From assembly GCA_019914995.1 (NCBI GenBank), contig CM034135.1, positions 4,156,501 to 4,220,500 of the forward strand: DNA of 64,000 nt, read 5' to 3'. The position numbers and the translations under genes were made by a program. The DNA comes from Acanthochlamys bracteata (taxonomy: Eukaryota > Streptophyta > Magnoliopsida > Pandanales > Velloziaceae). This document shows, in pieces, positions 36,684 through 50,600 of the stretch. The notes beneath the pieces are model-generated. The model did not search any database and was not told where the DNA came from. It saw only the letters and a program-made list of their open reading frames with translations. Position 1 is the stretch's first letter. Each line of letters opens with the position of its first letter.

Positions 36684-36793
36684 GATCATCATTGGTTGCA
36701 ACATCTTTCTTTGGTATGTCCCGGAAAAGGTTTAAAGATAATCTATCGTTTTTGGAGTCTCTTGGGTCTCCATTACCGCCATGGATCAACACT

Positions 36794-36831
36794 GAAACGA
36801 ATTAAATTCAAAAAAAGAAGAAGATATTATT

Positions 36832-36888
<57 letters not shown>

Positions 36889-39800
36889 TAATAGTTTACC
36901 TAATGAATTTAGTCAATATAGACTAAAATATTACTAACGAGTTAAAATAAGATGAACCTATATATAAATTTAAATATAATCCACTACGTTTACTCAAATC
37001 TATTGTGGGTCAAGCAATATGAATTTGTTCAATAATATTTAAATTTTTGGTATGAGGTGTGACTTTGTGAAATCTGTCAGTTGATCATTAGAAATCATAT
37101 GTGGTAAGAAAATAGTGTATGATAAAAAATACTCACGAACAAAATAACAATCAATCTCGATATATTTTGTACGTTTATGAAAAATTAGATTGCTCGCAAT
37201 CTAAATAGCACTCCATTTGTCACAGTATAAAAGTGTAGTTTCTGTAGGTGTAATATTCATATCAGAAAATAATCTACGAACATGAATTATCTCTATAGCG
37301 GTAGCAGCCATAGCTCTATATTCTTTTTTTGGAGAAGAACATGCAATCATTGATTGTTTTTTACTTTGGCACGACACCAACGGATCACTAAGAAACAAAT
37401 AGAAATCTATAGTAGATCGTCTGATAGTTTGATCACATAGCCAATTTGCATCTAAAAAAACTCGAAACTCTAAATAGATGTAGAAAGCATATAAAGTGAG
37501 CGAGTAGTGGTACCTCGAAAATATCTAAGAATCCGATATAAAGCACTATAATGCACTGACCGAGGTGTACAAACAAATTGACTAACAATACTGACAGTAT
37601 GAGAAATATCTAATATAATAAAATAAAGATATACAAGCTGATTAACTAGTCATCTATATTGATTGTGATATGTAAGAGGCTCACCATCAATAGGACAAAG
37701 CTTCATATGAAGCTCCATAAGAGTGCCAGCTGTCTTACTATCTGATATATTTGTTGATCTAATAATATATGAGGCATACTTTTGATGAGAAATAAAATAC
37801 TTCTATCACTTTCAGTAATCTTCAATCTAAAAAATAACGTAAGTAACAAAGATCTTTCATCTGGAACTACTGATGAAGATGTCGTTGTTGCTGCTATACT
37901 TATTGATTCATTTCCTTTATAATTATATCATTAACATACAATAACAAAAATACCCGCCCTTGCGAAGTGAACACACAAATAATGAGTGATCTTAAGACTC
38001 TGTTAAAATTTTATTTCTGTAATGACTGGTTTAAAATACTCAAACCAAGCTTGAGTAGCCTATTTGAGTTGACGAAAACGACATACATGTTCTGCTAGTA
38101 TAGAGAGACTTGTAGTAGGCTGCATATAAATATTCTCTGATAAAGAATTATGAAAAAATGCGGTCTTCACGTCTATCTAATAAATAGACCATTGACATAC
38201 GGTAACAATAACCAACAAAGTACGAAATATAGTCATTTGAGATATAAGAGCAAATGTCTCATATAATTAATCCCATCCTCCTAAGTAAAACTCTGGTCAA
38301 CAAGACGAGCCTTATCTTGCTTAAAATAGATCCATCAGGCTTATATTCTTAAAAATTCATTTACAACTGACAGACTGAACTCTATTTGGAAGTGGGACAG
38401 TATCGCAAGTACATGTTTGATCAAAAGTTTGAAATTCTTCTACTAAAGCCATATGCCGCTCGGGATACTAAATTGCATCCTGATAAAAATTAGGCTCTCG
38501 AGTAGTATGTATAGAAGTAAGAAAAGAATAAAACTGTGCAGAATAAGAAGTTAATACGGCAAAATTGAACCTATCTGTCGGATCAAAATAATTTGGAGTA
38601 ACTGATCATGTGATCGATGAACTCATTGTGACTGACAAGTAAGTGCTGGTAGATGTGAATGTGAGGGTGAAGATAGTGAACTCGAAGCAGGGGAAGAACT
38701 TAAAGGATCTCAAATGCCATCATCGAAATTATCGTAGAAAGGACTGTACTATTAAAGAAAAATAAATGAGTTTGAACAATAGAGACATTAGAATGCTAAG
38801 TAGAGAATGTAGATACGTATTTGCCGATGTTAAAAACTCGACATCAAGAGATGATGTGGAGAAAGAAAGTACGTTTTCAATAATTGTGGTATGACGAGAA
38901 ATGTGAAGACGACGAGCCAAATAATCATAATAACGATATCTCTTATGCTCGAAACTAACACAAAAAATGACACACTTGGTTGAAATAGGAAACAACTTCG
39001 TGCGCTAAATCGGAAAAATAAATAAATCCAAAAGTGCGAAGTGTGTTATAGTTAGAAAGAAATGAAAAAAAAATTAATGAGAAGTCTTACCAGATAAAAT
39101 AGATGATGGACTGATATTAATAAAATTAATTGAAGTAAGAATTATCTCTATTCAAAATATTTGAGGTACATAATAGGATAACAAGATACCACGAAAAGTT
39201 TTCAAAGTGTAGCGATGTTTGAATTTTGCTATCCTATTCTATTCATAAATGTAAGAACATGACTGTTGAAAAAGAATGACATGAAATTCTAAAATAGATC
39301 TCATAATATATGATAGATACTCACGAACGCAATCAAAACGAGAAGCTTTAATTCTAGTGTTAATTATAAATTATAACAGATAATCTATTATAAATAGCAG
39401 AAAGATCTAACCGATTACGTATGAGATAAAATCAAATATAATGAGTGTAATAATTGATAAAACTTACATAATAAAAAAATTAGTCATTAACGGGTTAAGA
39501 GTAGGTCCGCAAATATTAGAATGAACTAACTCAAAAGAATTTTTGATTTTAAATGAACTTTTAGTAAAAGACGTATCTTTCACTTGCCCGAGAGCTCAAC
39601 TATGAAATAAATTTTTTAATCGATATTAAAAATATGGCCCAAATATTTGTGCTATAAATTATCAGTAAATGAAACAACAATAGGACAACTAATAGTGGAA
39701 AGATTAAATAAATAAATATGAAGATATTTTAGATGGTACAGTTATCTTTTTTTACAAGCACAACCAATCGTTTGACCACTATGATAACTCTTTACAGTGC

Positions 39801-40545
39801 AGGTAAGAGAATAAAAAAATAACAATAAATTCACTCTTAAAAAGATTACTGATAAAGATAAGATTGTGCATGGAATATGTATAATAATGAGTAAAGTAAG
39901 AGTATCTCAAAATAATACAATCAGATTTAATAAGAAGTAACCGAGAGCTGTCGACTATGTATAGAAATAAAAAATGTGATAGTAAAGATATAGTATTGGA
40001 TATTAGAGATTAATTCGAAATTATATAATGAGAAACATTAGAATCTAATAGGTAAAAGAAGACATATCTGGAGAGATAGAAAAGATAGATACATATGAGC
40101 CAAAAAATATAAACGGTTGTTGAAGCTGAAGCTCTACTTAGATAAAACGATACTTAATATTTGAAAAATTAAGAGAGATCTCACGAGCTGTCAGTGCATT
40201 ATCATGACATGTGCTTGAGGATCTTGAAAGCAAGTTGAGAAAAAGAAGCCTTTCGCCTTTATTCGCTTCCGATTTGTGAAAATAAATATAGATAAAGTTA
40301 AAAATAAGTATCCACAATATAATTAGACTTATGATAATAAAAATATGAAATAGTTATGTTAATAACAGACTAGGCCGAAATTTTTTTTTAATTTGATAAA
40401 AATATTTTTATATTTAAATTTAAAAATAAAAAATTTTACGATTGAATGACTCTGATACAATAAAACGAATCAAATTGATAAAAAATATGATATTATTAAT
40501 GATAACTATTAATGATAATTTTATATTCAATAAGTATATATATAT
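36794..40545 (-). mobile_element. Degenerate Ty1/Copia retrotransposon with short LTRs (minus strand)
   Basis: Read on the minus strand, the right end has a primer site TTGTATCAGAGTCATTC near 40442-40458. Coding remnants run leftward: an integrase end near 38995-38830 (EHKRYRYYDYLARRLHISRH) and an RNase H end near 37398-37201 (SDPLVSCQSKKQSMIACSS, then EYRAMAATAIEIIHVRRLFS). Short LTRs share AAACGAAT(C/T)AAATT and GATATTATTAAT (about 36794 onward and 40462 onward). Frames are broken throughout; gag and most of the reverse transcriptase are hard to read. Outer boundaries and target duplication are uncertain. Confidence 0.65.
36836..36884. repeat. (AT)n microsatellite
   Basis: About 49 bases of uninterrupted AT repeat inside the left LTR of the minus-strand Copia relic. 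The other LTR has only a short ATATATATA run, so the tract probably expanded after insertion. Confidence 0.9.
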
Positions 40546-40547
40546 AG

Positions 40548-40780
40548 GGAAATAAGCACTTATTTTTTATGGTATTTTTGGATACTTTTTTTTCGGTTTA
40601 TTGCTGGAATAATTTTTAAATCTAATCTCTATCGTTGGATATAAAAAATAATTATGAATTAAAAATATAATTATAAAATTTTAACTCAATCGAAATAGTA
40701 ATTGACTTTTATTTGACCACTTAATAAAAATAATAGAAAATAAAAAAATTTGAAAAAAAACAGCTGTACATGTACAAAAC
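40548..40780. mobile_element. Half copy of foldback MITE family F
   Basis: Has GGTTTATTGCTGGAATAATT, CTAATCTCTATCGTTGGATA and TTTAACTCAATCGAA in the order of a family F arm. The mirrored second arm is absent. Confidence 0.5.
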
Positions 40781-40789
40781 TTAACAAGT

Positions 40790-43480
40790 GCAAAGCATTT
40801 GTCCATGTACAAAACTATCATATATACTCATACGGTTTATCGATTCCATCAAATAATTATGACTTTCTGAAAAGTTTCATCAAAACTATAAAGCGAATGA
40901 TACTTAACTTTTTATTGTGAATATAACCTATGAGAATCCAATGAATGAATGCCTCTTCATTTTCCTTTTTAATAAAAGTTGAACATAACCCTACCTCGAC
41001 TAGATCTAGCTAGTGATTGCAATTTTTCTTTTTTGAGTTAAACAGCCGTTGTGTTCATTGATAAATAAAACCTTAATTGGTAACAAGATAAAGGGCACGT
41101 TTACTTCTCATTTTAGTTTATTTCGTCATTTTATTTAACTTTTATTTTTTAGTAAATAACTTATAATATTTTAGAAAAAGATTTTTAAAAATCTAAAAGA
41201 TATAGGTGAATTGTACTATAAATCTTTGTATATATAATTTTTATTATTTTATAGTTCAAAATTCTAAGCTTGTTTCTTCAAGAACTTCAAAATAAGCTCA
41301 TTTGTAGAAATTTTTTTATTTAAACACTCTTAAATAATCCCTTAAGAATAGTAGTGAAAAGTATGTAATAAGTTAAGTTATAGTTATGACTATGAAAATT
41401 ACCAAGAATAAGTTTTAAAAGACTTTTGGAGGACTCTAATTTGTTATGATGATTCCTTAATTTAGAAAATTCATGTGTATGAATAATGAATTAATGCATT
41501 CCAAGTTAAAACCTTGTTACCTAAAACATATACTAAAATTAGCTACCATCCTGTCTAGCTCTTTTCAGATTCTACAAATAAGCTTGTAGTAAGCTAGGTT
41601 CCATTTGTTATATATGCATGCATGTAGAATTAATTGATATTGACAATTGTATACAAGGAAATTTGGAATTTTAGCATCTATCTATCTTCTATGAATTCTT
41701 TGTTACGAAACTCCTTGTTGATCCAATTATAATGTGTTTTTTTTAGGTTCTCCTAGGAGAAGCATGGACTGTTACTAAGCATTGCAAGAATAGCTATTTC
41801 ATTAAATGATGTAAAAGAAATAAGAAAAAGTTGTTAACAAGCGTGGAGGAACCGTTTGGTGTAAAAGTTTAAACTGTTTGATAACAATTAGAGGGTGTTT
41901 GCTAATGCTTATTGCGCAACTTTTTATTTCAAATAAGCTTTTATATTTTATTATAAAATTTTTATAGTATTAAATTTTTTTAAAGGATAAAAAGTACAAA
42001 TTAATTGTATATGTCGTATAATACTTATATGTATAATTTTTATTATTTTAGATAAAAAATTTGAACTTATTTATTAAAAGTTTAAAAAAAGTTCTATTCT
42101 AGAAATTATTTTATTTTAAGAATTTCAAAATGTCCCTTAGTATCACATAATGTGCGCATTATTAATAAAGGTGACATTTGAGAGTTTTTTAAAATGAATT
42201 TTCTGAATGACAATTATTTTTATTTTTTAAAAAAAATGAGTTTTAATTTTTTTTCTTTAAAAAATAACAAAATAAATAATAAAAAATTTTATGACGAAGA
42301 ATTTTTCTATATTTTTTAAAATTTTAAATAAATTTTAATAAAATATTATAAAAATTTTAATAAAAAATATGAAATGAAAAAGTTGAATAAAATAAGAAGA
42401 AAAGTAAAATCAAATGTGCCCTAAAAGTTGCCCAGTTTCGGAGTTAGCTAGCTTAGAAATTGTTTACCAAGTAAAATTTCATGCAATGCAAGATTAAAAT
42501 GGAAAACGCGATAATAAGACCCGTGGATTGATTGCTTATCGCATGTGATTCACTAATTACGCAAGGAACCACACAGAGTATAATTCATGATTTTGTCCGT
42601 ATATATTTCATTTGTAGAACTTATTCGATACGAGTAAGTTTCATGAGTTATGTACGTATGTTGTATACATTAAGTTCTAAAACTTGTAGGCGATATTAAT
42701 TTGAGAATATAAGTTTTTAATTAATTGGTCTATCATGTAAGGTTCAATGCACTAAAAGATCTTTTTGTATATTTTTTCCTAATGAATATTACGAATTGTG
42801 AACTATTATCTAAAACCTCGTTCATTGCTTCATTGTTTTATTTTTCGCGTTTTCTATTTGGAGAACAAATATCACTATCATCATTGTCATCATCTATTTC
42901 TAAACGTCTAGATAAAGATATAAAAAAATACGCCTTAATTTTGAGTTATGATATGAAAATTTTAACTGACTCAAAAATTAAACTATTGCAAGTAGCTAGC
43001 GAAACACAAGGAAGATTTCCAGCATTGATTTAAGGCTTACTAAAGAACTTAATTAGAACTTATATATGAATTATCTTCTTTTATGTATCAATGAAAATTT
43101 TTAAGCAGTTAATAAAAAATTGGAAAGCAGCAAAGCTCAGAAGTTACACTACATCATCTATTATATATATGTGAAAGCAAAATTAATAGTCAATTAAATA
43201 TAAATACTTAAACCAATGTTTAATGAAGCTATTAAAGAAGAAGAAGAATGAATGTTGAAAATGATATGTATATTTGCAAGTGGGGGTAACACCTGTTTAG
43301 GCTTCTTTGAGAAGTTGTCTTGTTGAGCAAGCAATTTTATTGTCACTCCTTAATTTTCCTCCTACATTTGAAGCCTCTTTCAAATCTCTACTTATAACTA
43401 GCTTGTTTGCAAGTTCATTATTTCTTCCTTATTTCTTTCTTAACTCCTCGTCCACCCATCTCTTCCACTCATTCCCTTTA
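40790..43480. other. AT-rich intergenic with several dispersed-repeat copies
   Basis: Stretches near 41095-41330, 41890-42120 and 42175-42420 are related AT-rich repeat copies. The 102-codon plus-strand frame at 42725-43033 has no recognisable domain. No gene is supported until the NAC gene. Confidence 0.4.
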
Positions 43481-43602
43481 TATTGATAATCTTTCTCTTT
43501 TTTTTTTCCTTCAATTTCAACTTCTTGTTTAATTGTGGTTGTTTTCTTTCTTGGATTGATCTTCAGAAGGGTTGTAATCATCAGGGTTCTAGTTCATCAT
43601 CC

Positions 43603-44837
43603 ATGGCAAACGATCAATGTTTGTGTTTGCCACCTGGTTTTAGATTCTTCCCAACTGATGGAGAGGTTATAGACCAACTTAAAAAGAAGGTGATCAATCC
43701 TGTTGGTTTCGATTCTGTATCAATTGGAGAGATTGACTTGAACAAGAATGAACCGTGGGATCTCCCAAGTAAGTAATATCATTAATATATTGAAATTAAG
43801 TTTTGGTAGGAGGAGGAAAGAAGAAGTAGTATTAGTTTTGATTGATTTTGGTTTTTGGGAAAATTTTTGTATAGGGAAAGCAAAGATGGGTGAGAAGGAG
43901 TGGTACTTCTTTTGCCAGAAAGACAAGAAGTATCCAACAGGGATGCGAACTAACAGAGCAACGCAAGCTGGGTACTGGAAAGCAACAGGGAAAGATAAGG
44001 AGATTTTCTACAAGCAGCTGGGTAGATCTAAAATTCTTGTTGGAATGAAGAAGACGCTTGTCTTCTACAAAGGCAGAGCTCCTAAAGGGGAGAAGACAAA
44101 CTGGGTCATGCATGAATTCAGGCTTGAAGGCAATTCACACTCCAATCTTCCAAGAGAAGCTAAGGTATTTATTTATTTGCTACGTTAATTTTTGGGTTGT
44201 GAATTGCCAGTTCAAATTTTTGTTTAATTTTGTTGTTTATTTTCAGGATTCATGGGTTGTTTCTAAGGTGTTCCATAAAAACATTGGAGGTGTCAAGAGA
44301 AGCCCAGTTCATGAGTTGGTGACGAGCTCGTATGAATTAGGAGAACCATCATCCGCTCTACCAGCATTGATTGATTCAAATGATTACATTATCAACAATA
44401 ACATTCCAACATCTCAAGCTCTTCATCATAGCTTCAGAGGAGGACTTGGAACAAGTTCTTCTGCATCATTCCATCATCAACCGTCCAACTTCTCTACAAC
44501 CATGATGGTTCCAGAAATCAATCAACAGGGCTTTGACAATAACCTGCTCAACCAACCTGCAGCAGTTCAGTATTCAGTTGATCATTATCAACACCTAATT
44601 CAGCCAACTGATTACTTTGGTTTGGGAAATTTGGGATACTCGCAACAAGATGATCAAGTGATGTCTGCAATAAGACCACACTGCAAAGAGGAGCAGCAGT
44701 CGCACAACTCGACAATCAGCATCTCTCAGGACACCGGATTGAGCACCGATAAGACTATGGAGATATCATCCATTGCTTCAATTCCAACCGATGACCTGAT
44801 TAACGATTTCTGGAACAATATGGATGAGCAGGAGTGA
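43603..44837 (+). CDS. NAC transcription factor, NAC1/CUC/ORE1-like, with altered subdomain A (three exons)
   Basis: The exons are 43603-43768, 43875-44164 and 44247-44837. All introns are GT-AG with matching phases, and the product is 348 aa. Subdomain A reads [20 protein letters not shown]. The usual family form is close to [11 protein letters not shown] followed by a HYL segment, so one conserved Glu is Gly, the HYL motif is lost and one residue is missing. The rest is normal: [79 protein letters not shown], and [11 protein letters not shown] (usually W-V-I-C-R-V-F). The 196-residue C-terminus is Ser/Gln/His-rich with an acidic end. The clade regulates organ boundaries, auxin response or senescence. 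The Arg and second Glu for dimerisation remain. Whether the altered first helix still dimerises or binds DNA is open; the uninterrupted frame argues against an ordinary pseudogene. Confidence 0.88.
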
Positions 44838-44839
44838 AT

Positions 44840-47508
44840 TGAAAGATTTAGTTTGATATGGTTAAATAATTTTATTTCGTAGACATTCAATTTAACTTAT
44901 GTTAGAGAAGATTGACAGATATATCAGTCATACAGTAGTTGTACATAAGCTCCAGGTTGATGATAGTAATAAACAATATTTAATTAATTATATGTTTATT
45001 ATTATGGATTCATTGATCATGTTCTTATTGTTATTTCTGAACATATAGCTAAAATTTAGCTTCTGCTGTGTTTCAAAAAGTTTATAAGCTGTTGAAATCT
45101 TACGGGTGCCACCAGTATTCATGAAACAAAGACAGGTTAATGATCAACAACTTTTTTGTGAAAGCCTGTTCGATTACATGCTGCAGTCGCATTCATATAC
45201 AGCAATACAGATGAACAAATTAACCAAAATTAAACCTCCGGATGGTTTTTCTGTCTGATCGATCACATGCAATAGCAAAATAAAAGGAAAAAATTGAGAA
45301 TATTAGTTGTAGCTTTCTGCAGATCAATTTATGCATCAGAAAAGCTTTAGTACAGCTTTATTTATCATATATCATTATCAAAAGAAAATTTTTCCTCGTT
45401 TTGGTTACGCGTATCTTTCAATCTAACTACTATCAGCACTAAAAATATCAATCAAACACACGTTCACTGTATCGCTTTATTTGTCTTGAAACAGCTATCT
45501 ATCAAAATATGTACTTGCTAAAATTTAAACATGCTGCTAAGCCATCTGTGGGAATCACTTCTTTTCTAAATATGTTCCAGCTATATATTTTCTAGGTTAA
45601 TATAAATATAGTTATGTAAACTATGAGTAAGAGTTCGGTTAAAGATTGTGGAAGAGAGGGAAGTGAGTTTGGGAAAATTTTGAAACGCTAGCTGCTTTTC
45701 TTGTTAAGGCAAAATTAAGATAAAATTAAGATGAAATTATGTTTTAGTTCTTTGGGAAAGCAACGAAGGAACGAGTTTTGTGGTTGTGGTGGTAAAGACC
45801 GAAGCATGCCAGCGCTGCCCTTGTTTCATGCATCAAATAGTGGAGAAGGAAAGAAGCAGAAAAGAGGTAGAGGAATATATTCTCTTTTCTTCCTACCTAT
45901 TTCATTTCGTTTACACCCTCCCCTTTAAATTATTGATTGAGGAGACGTTTGATTTAGCTTTTAAATTACTTATCATTTTAAATACATACTTTAAACTTCT
46001 AGATAAATTTTTTATTATAATATGTCTTAAATTATATAATATATATATAATATTTTTTTAAATAAAATAATTAAACTTTTTAAAAACAATTTCTAAAATA
46101 ATTTTTACTTAAAAAAATTTTTATTTTTTAAACACTTTCAAATATTTTTTAGTTCTTTAATTATCTTTGTTGTCGATATAACTACATGAACTCACTTTCT
46201 GTAAAACAAACATAATTTAAGTAAAAAAAATACATTATTTGTCAAACTTCACTATAATTAGTTAATTAATTTTAATTGATTGTCATAAATGATGCGATGA
46301 CAATCATTTGTAAAATAAGTATCATTGCTAATTCATTTCAAGAGATCTTAATTTCTACGTGCATAATAAATTCATGAAGAAAAATGAAGATGGTGGGTGA
46401 TCGTTCATAGTCAAAATTTCACACACACTTACAAACGTACCTGCCTAAAAAGCGAAAAACTGTCCGTATACAACAAAAGGAACTTCACTATATTTTACCG
46501 TACATTAATTCATGTTGTTTACATATTCTTCTTTTGTAGCTAGATACACGAATAAAAACTAAGATAATCACTATTCTTCACTAGTCTGAAGAATATCAAT
46601 TCTAATTATAGGAAATGGTATATATGGTATACATGGATCTAGCCAAGCCAAGTCTCTTCACATACGAAGCAAAGGGACAAATTTAAGGCTTCTATGATTA
46701 GTACGTGTTCGTTTCCGTTACGTTTGGGGTGCTACGTTATTTTTGACATCATACATATCCTCTCTGCGTTGGGGTTGCTTAAAATAAAACTTTTAAAAAA
46801 AGTTATACATATAATAAAATTTATGATGTAATAATGTATTTGTGTTTTTTAATTTACAAAAAGTTAAAATCCTGTAAATAAATTATTAAAAAATGATAAA
46901 ATAAAATAAAATAAAATAAGATGGAGAGAAAATATGCCCCGAATCTTGTTCCTTGTTGGATTTTCAATCTCTTCTCAAAAAGATTATAATTATAGTGTTT
47001 AGAGTGTTTTAAAAATAAATTTTTAAATAAAAACTATTAATTTTTTTTAAAATAATTTCTTTTTTGAAAATAATAATAAAACTAAATTTTTTATATTAAA
47101 ATATTTATAAAAAATTATAAAATTTAAATATAAAACAATTAAAAAACTTAGCTAAACAGTAACTTAAACAATCTTCAACCTATAGCTTTCATAGTTGCGT
47201 ATGTATGATTGAAAACGTACGCGTTTTCTTTGACTGAACACGATCCCCGAGATTTAATGGGTCCTAAAGTTTCTCCTCTTTCTTCGGCCCTTTTCAGTTT
47301 TTCAAGCACTTAGCTACAGCTACTGCGTACTCTCCTCTTCCTTTATAGGAATATGTGACTTCATCAGAGAGTGTTCATAATGACGACTCTTTTGGAAGTC
47401 TTGAGACTATTTTTTTAAATACATAATTTTTAAAAATTTTATTATTTTGTAATAAAAAATTTTATTCTTTTATTATTTCACTAAAAGTATAATTAGTTTA
47501 TTCTGTTT
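44840..47508. other. Intergenic, downstream of the third NAC gene
   Basis: The 3' UTR is followed by spacer. AT-rich repeat-like stretches lie near 45940-46150, 46780-46920, 46985-47160 and 47380-47480. Two short overlapping frames at 45731-46061 have no recognisable domain. Confidence 0.4.
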
Positions 47509-47513
47509 GCTAG

Positions 47514-47614
47514 TATTGAAGTGAGTAAATATAAAAAAAACCCTTATAACATCTATTTATATATGTAATCTAGTTATTATTAAAAGTGAATAAAAAAATA
47601 TTGCTTCTATTATC
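47514..47614 (+). repeat. 5' LTR of the Copia relic
   Basis: Partner of 51940-52052. It starts TATTGAAGTGAG rather than with canonical TG, probably through mutation. It ends just before the primer-binding site. Confidence 0.75.
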
Positions 47615-50600
47615 TTGGTATCAGTGCCCAAAGAAAATAAAAACTCTAATGCTACAGTATCGCTGCCGCTATAATGTTACACTACAGTAATTTCTACTAC
47701 AGTGAATGCGTGCGTGTCATATTTCTTTCATGTCGATTTCTAATAAATTAACTACTATATTTATCGCAAGTATTTGCGCTACCCTACCGTAGTGGTTACT
47801 ACTGAAGCATCTACTAATTTATCTTTGGGATTTAAATTGAATGGATTTAACTATAAAATATGTGCTTTGATGATCGAACTCAATGCTACTACACGAGGTG
47901 AATAATGTTATATCAATAGAAAAATTTCTATCCTGAATTTTACATACCCACAATTTGAAAATAAAAAACTGAAGATGCCATTATAAAAAGTTAGATGTTA
48001 CAAACTATGGAACCTAATGTATTACATATATTCTATACTCTACTTACTACAATGGATGTTTTTGATGCAGCTAACCAGATGTATTATGATGGGTTTAATG
48101 TCACAAATTTATGAATTATGCTGCAAGGCTACAAGCTTTAAATAAGGAGATCGTCATGTTGCTATTTATTATGTTAAAGTTAAAGCAATTTGGTTTGAGT
48201 TAGATAAGAGATGCCCACTATAGATGGAATGTGCTGACAATATGGAAAAACTTCAGGATCGTATTATGAATGAACGAGTTTATGATTTTTTTACTCGTCT
48301 TGATGAAACTTATAATTAGGTTCGAAGTGATATATTTCGAAGTAGTAGAGCATAACCTTACGAGTGTATTTTTCATGGTCCGTAGAGAGGGTCAGTTCTA
48401 GCTTACTATGCTTGGATCTACATCTAAGAGTACAGAGTTTGCAGCTGCATATGCTTTCAAGAATCCTATTATTATGGTTCTCCAACCTTAGCTTTTAGAT
48501 CATTTTCACTCCCGAGTCGTCGCCTAACACAGAATAGAAAGGCAAAATTGACGTGTGATCACTTTGGTAAAAGGAGCACACTGCAAAAACTTGTTGGGTA
48601 TTACGTGAGATATCCGAATGAGGGAAGAAAATGAGGCATCAGCAAGGACTTCTGAGAGCTAGTAAGGCCAACATGACCGATTCCATCATTGCTGCAAATC
48701 AGATCTTGACTCATATTGTGCCTTCGACTACAGATAATATTAGTAAGACTCTTTGCTAATGATGAGAAAGATACAAGTTGGATGATTGATTTTGGAGTTA
48801 CTGATCATATTACTTATAATTCCTTCTTATTTTTTTCTACTATATTAACTCATAGAAATCATATATTCATTATTAATAATGAGGTAATCTCTATCAAGGG
48901 AGTAGGATTTATGTTATTGACTCCAATTTATCGCTATATAATATATTATTAGTACGTTCTTTCTTTAGCAATTGGTTATCCGTAATGCAAGTTACTAAGC
49001 AGATCAACTGTGTGATTATCATGTATCCTTATTTTATCTTACTACATGATATTAAGATTGGAGAGATTTTGATTATGGTATAAGAAGGGGAGACTGTACT
49101 ATATTGATTGTATAGTATCCGATCGTTATTTCAATGCTAGTGTTTTGAGAACTTCATAGAGTAAAGAGATATAGCTACTATATTATTATTATTTGGAAAT
49201 AAAAGTCGACATATATTTTGGCTAAAAGTCATCAGGTATCATATTTATTGTCGAAATAAACGATTATGCCCTTTGATTTAGTGCATTTTGATGTTTTGGG
49301 ACTATCTCCTATTTTTATTTTTTAGATTTTTGTTGGTTCGTGCTATTTATTGATGACTGCACACTTATAATGTGGATGTATGGTATGAGACATAAAATGA
49401 TGTAGTCAATATTTTTCAACAATTTTATAAAATAGCTTAAATTTAATTTTCGCTTATTATTAAAGTTTTCGGAGACAACGGGGGTAAATTTGTGAACACT
49501 TTTTTGTTACAATTTTTTTAGAATAAAAGTATTCTATATGAGACAACTTGTTCTCAAACACCACAGCAAAATAGAGTTACTGAAAAGAGAAATATGAATG
49601 TTTGAAATTGCACATGCCCTTCTTTATGGCGGTTCAGATCTAAAGCTATTCTGGTTGGATGCTGTTACATATACAGTTTATTCTTTGAATCGCTTACCTT
49701 CACAGATTTTGGATTTTTCAACTTCTCTACAGGTATTGACTCATCACTTTACTATGTCATCCGTATTGAATCTCTCCGAAGATTTTTTTGATGTGTTACT
49801 TATGTTCATCTGCATAAAAGTCAAAGAAATAAATAAAATCCTCGTGCTCTACGATGTGTGTTTCTTGGCTCTCACCTCAATAAATAGGTTAGCGGTGTTA
49901 TCATTCTTTTACTAGCCAATTATATATTTCTATAGATGTAATCTTATTGAGGATGTGATGTCTTTTGCGGATATACAACCACATATCCTGCAGGGGGAGA
50001 TTAAGTGTGAAGGACATAATTTGTTGGATATATAAGTGGTCGATAATTCTGCAGAGCTGATCGTATTAGAAAGTGATATATCGTTATGTGAAGAAATTGC
50101 TAACGAAGTGGAGCAATCTATTGATCAACATGTTGAACTCATTGAAGTGACCGTGATCGAAATTACTGATCAACTGTCCCCCCTACTTCTTCAATAGTAC
50201 CCGATCTAATTCCTATGGATATTTCTGAGGTACGAATTCCTATATCAATTAATGATGATCTTATACTTTGCCACTTTGACAGAATCGTGGTGTTCCGCTT
50301 GATCGTTACTAACTAGAGGGCAAAGCAAAATATGCTATTGCTCAGTATGTGTTTGATCACAGGTTATCTCCTAAATGCAAAGCATTTATGGCTACGATGG
50401 ATGGCATAAAAATTTCAAACCATGTTGAGGAGGCAATGAATGATCTAAAATGGTTGGACGCTATGAATGTTGAGATGGATGCACTGTAGAAAAATAATAT
50501 ATTGGACATTATTAGTTTGTAGAGTGAAATAAAAGACTGTGGCGTGTAAATAGGTTCTCACAGTCAAGTATGATAGAGATGGTAACGTGGAAAGATATAA

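Noticed and set aside
42725-43033. 102-codon plus-strand open frame
   Set aside because: No domain resemblance, AT-driven composition, and no promoter or splice context.
48291-48485. Minus-strand open frame over the Copia gag remnant
   Set aside because: Shadow of the plus-strand gag remnant, which matches the Copia order.
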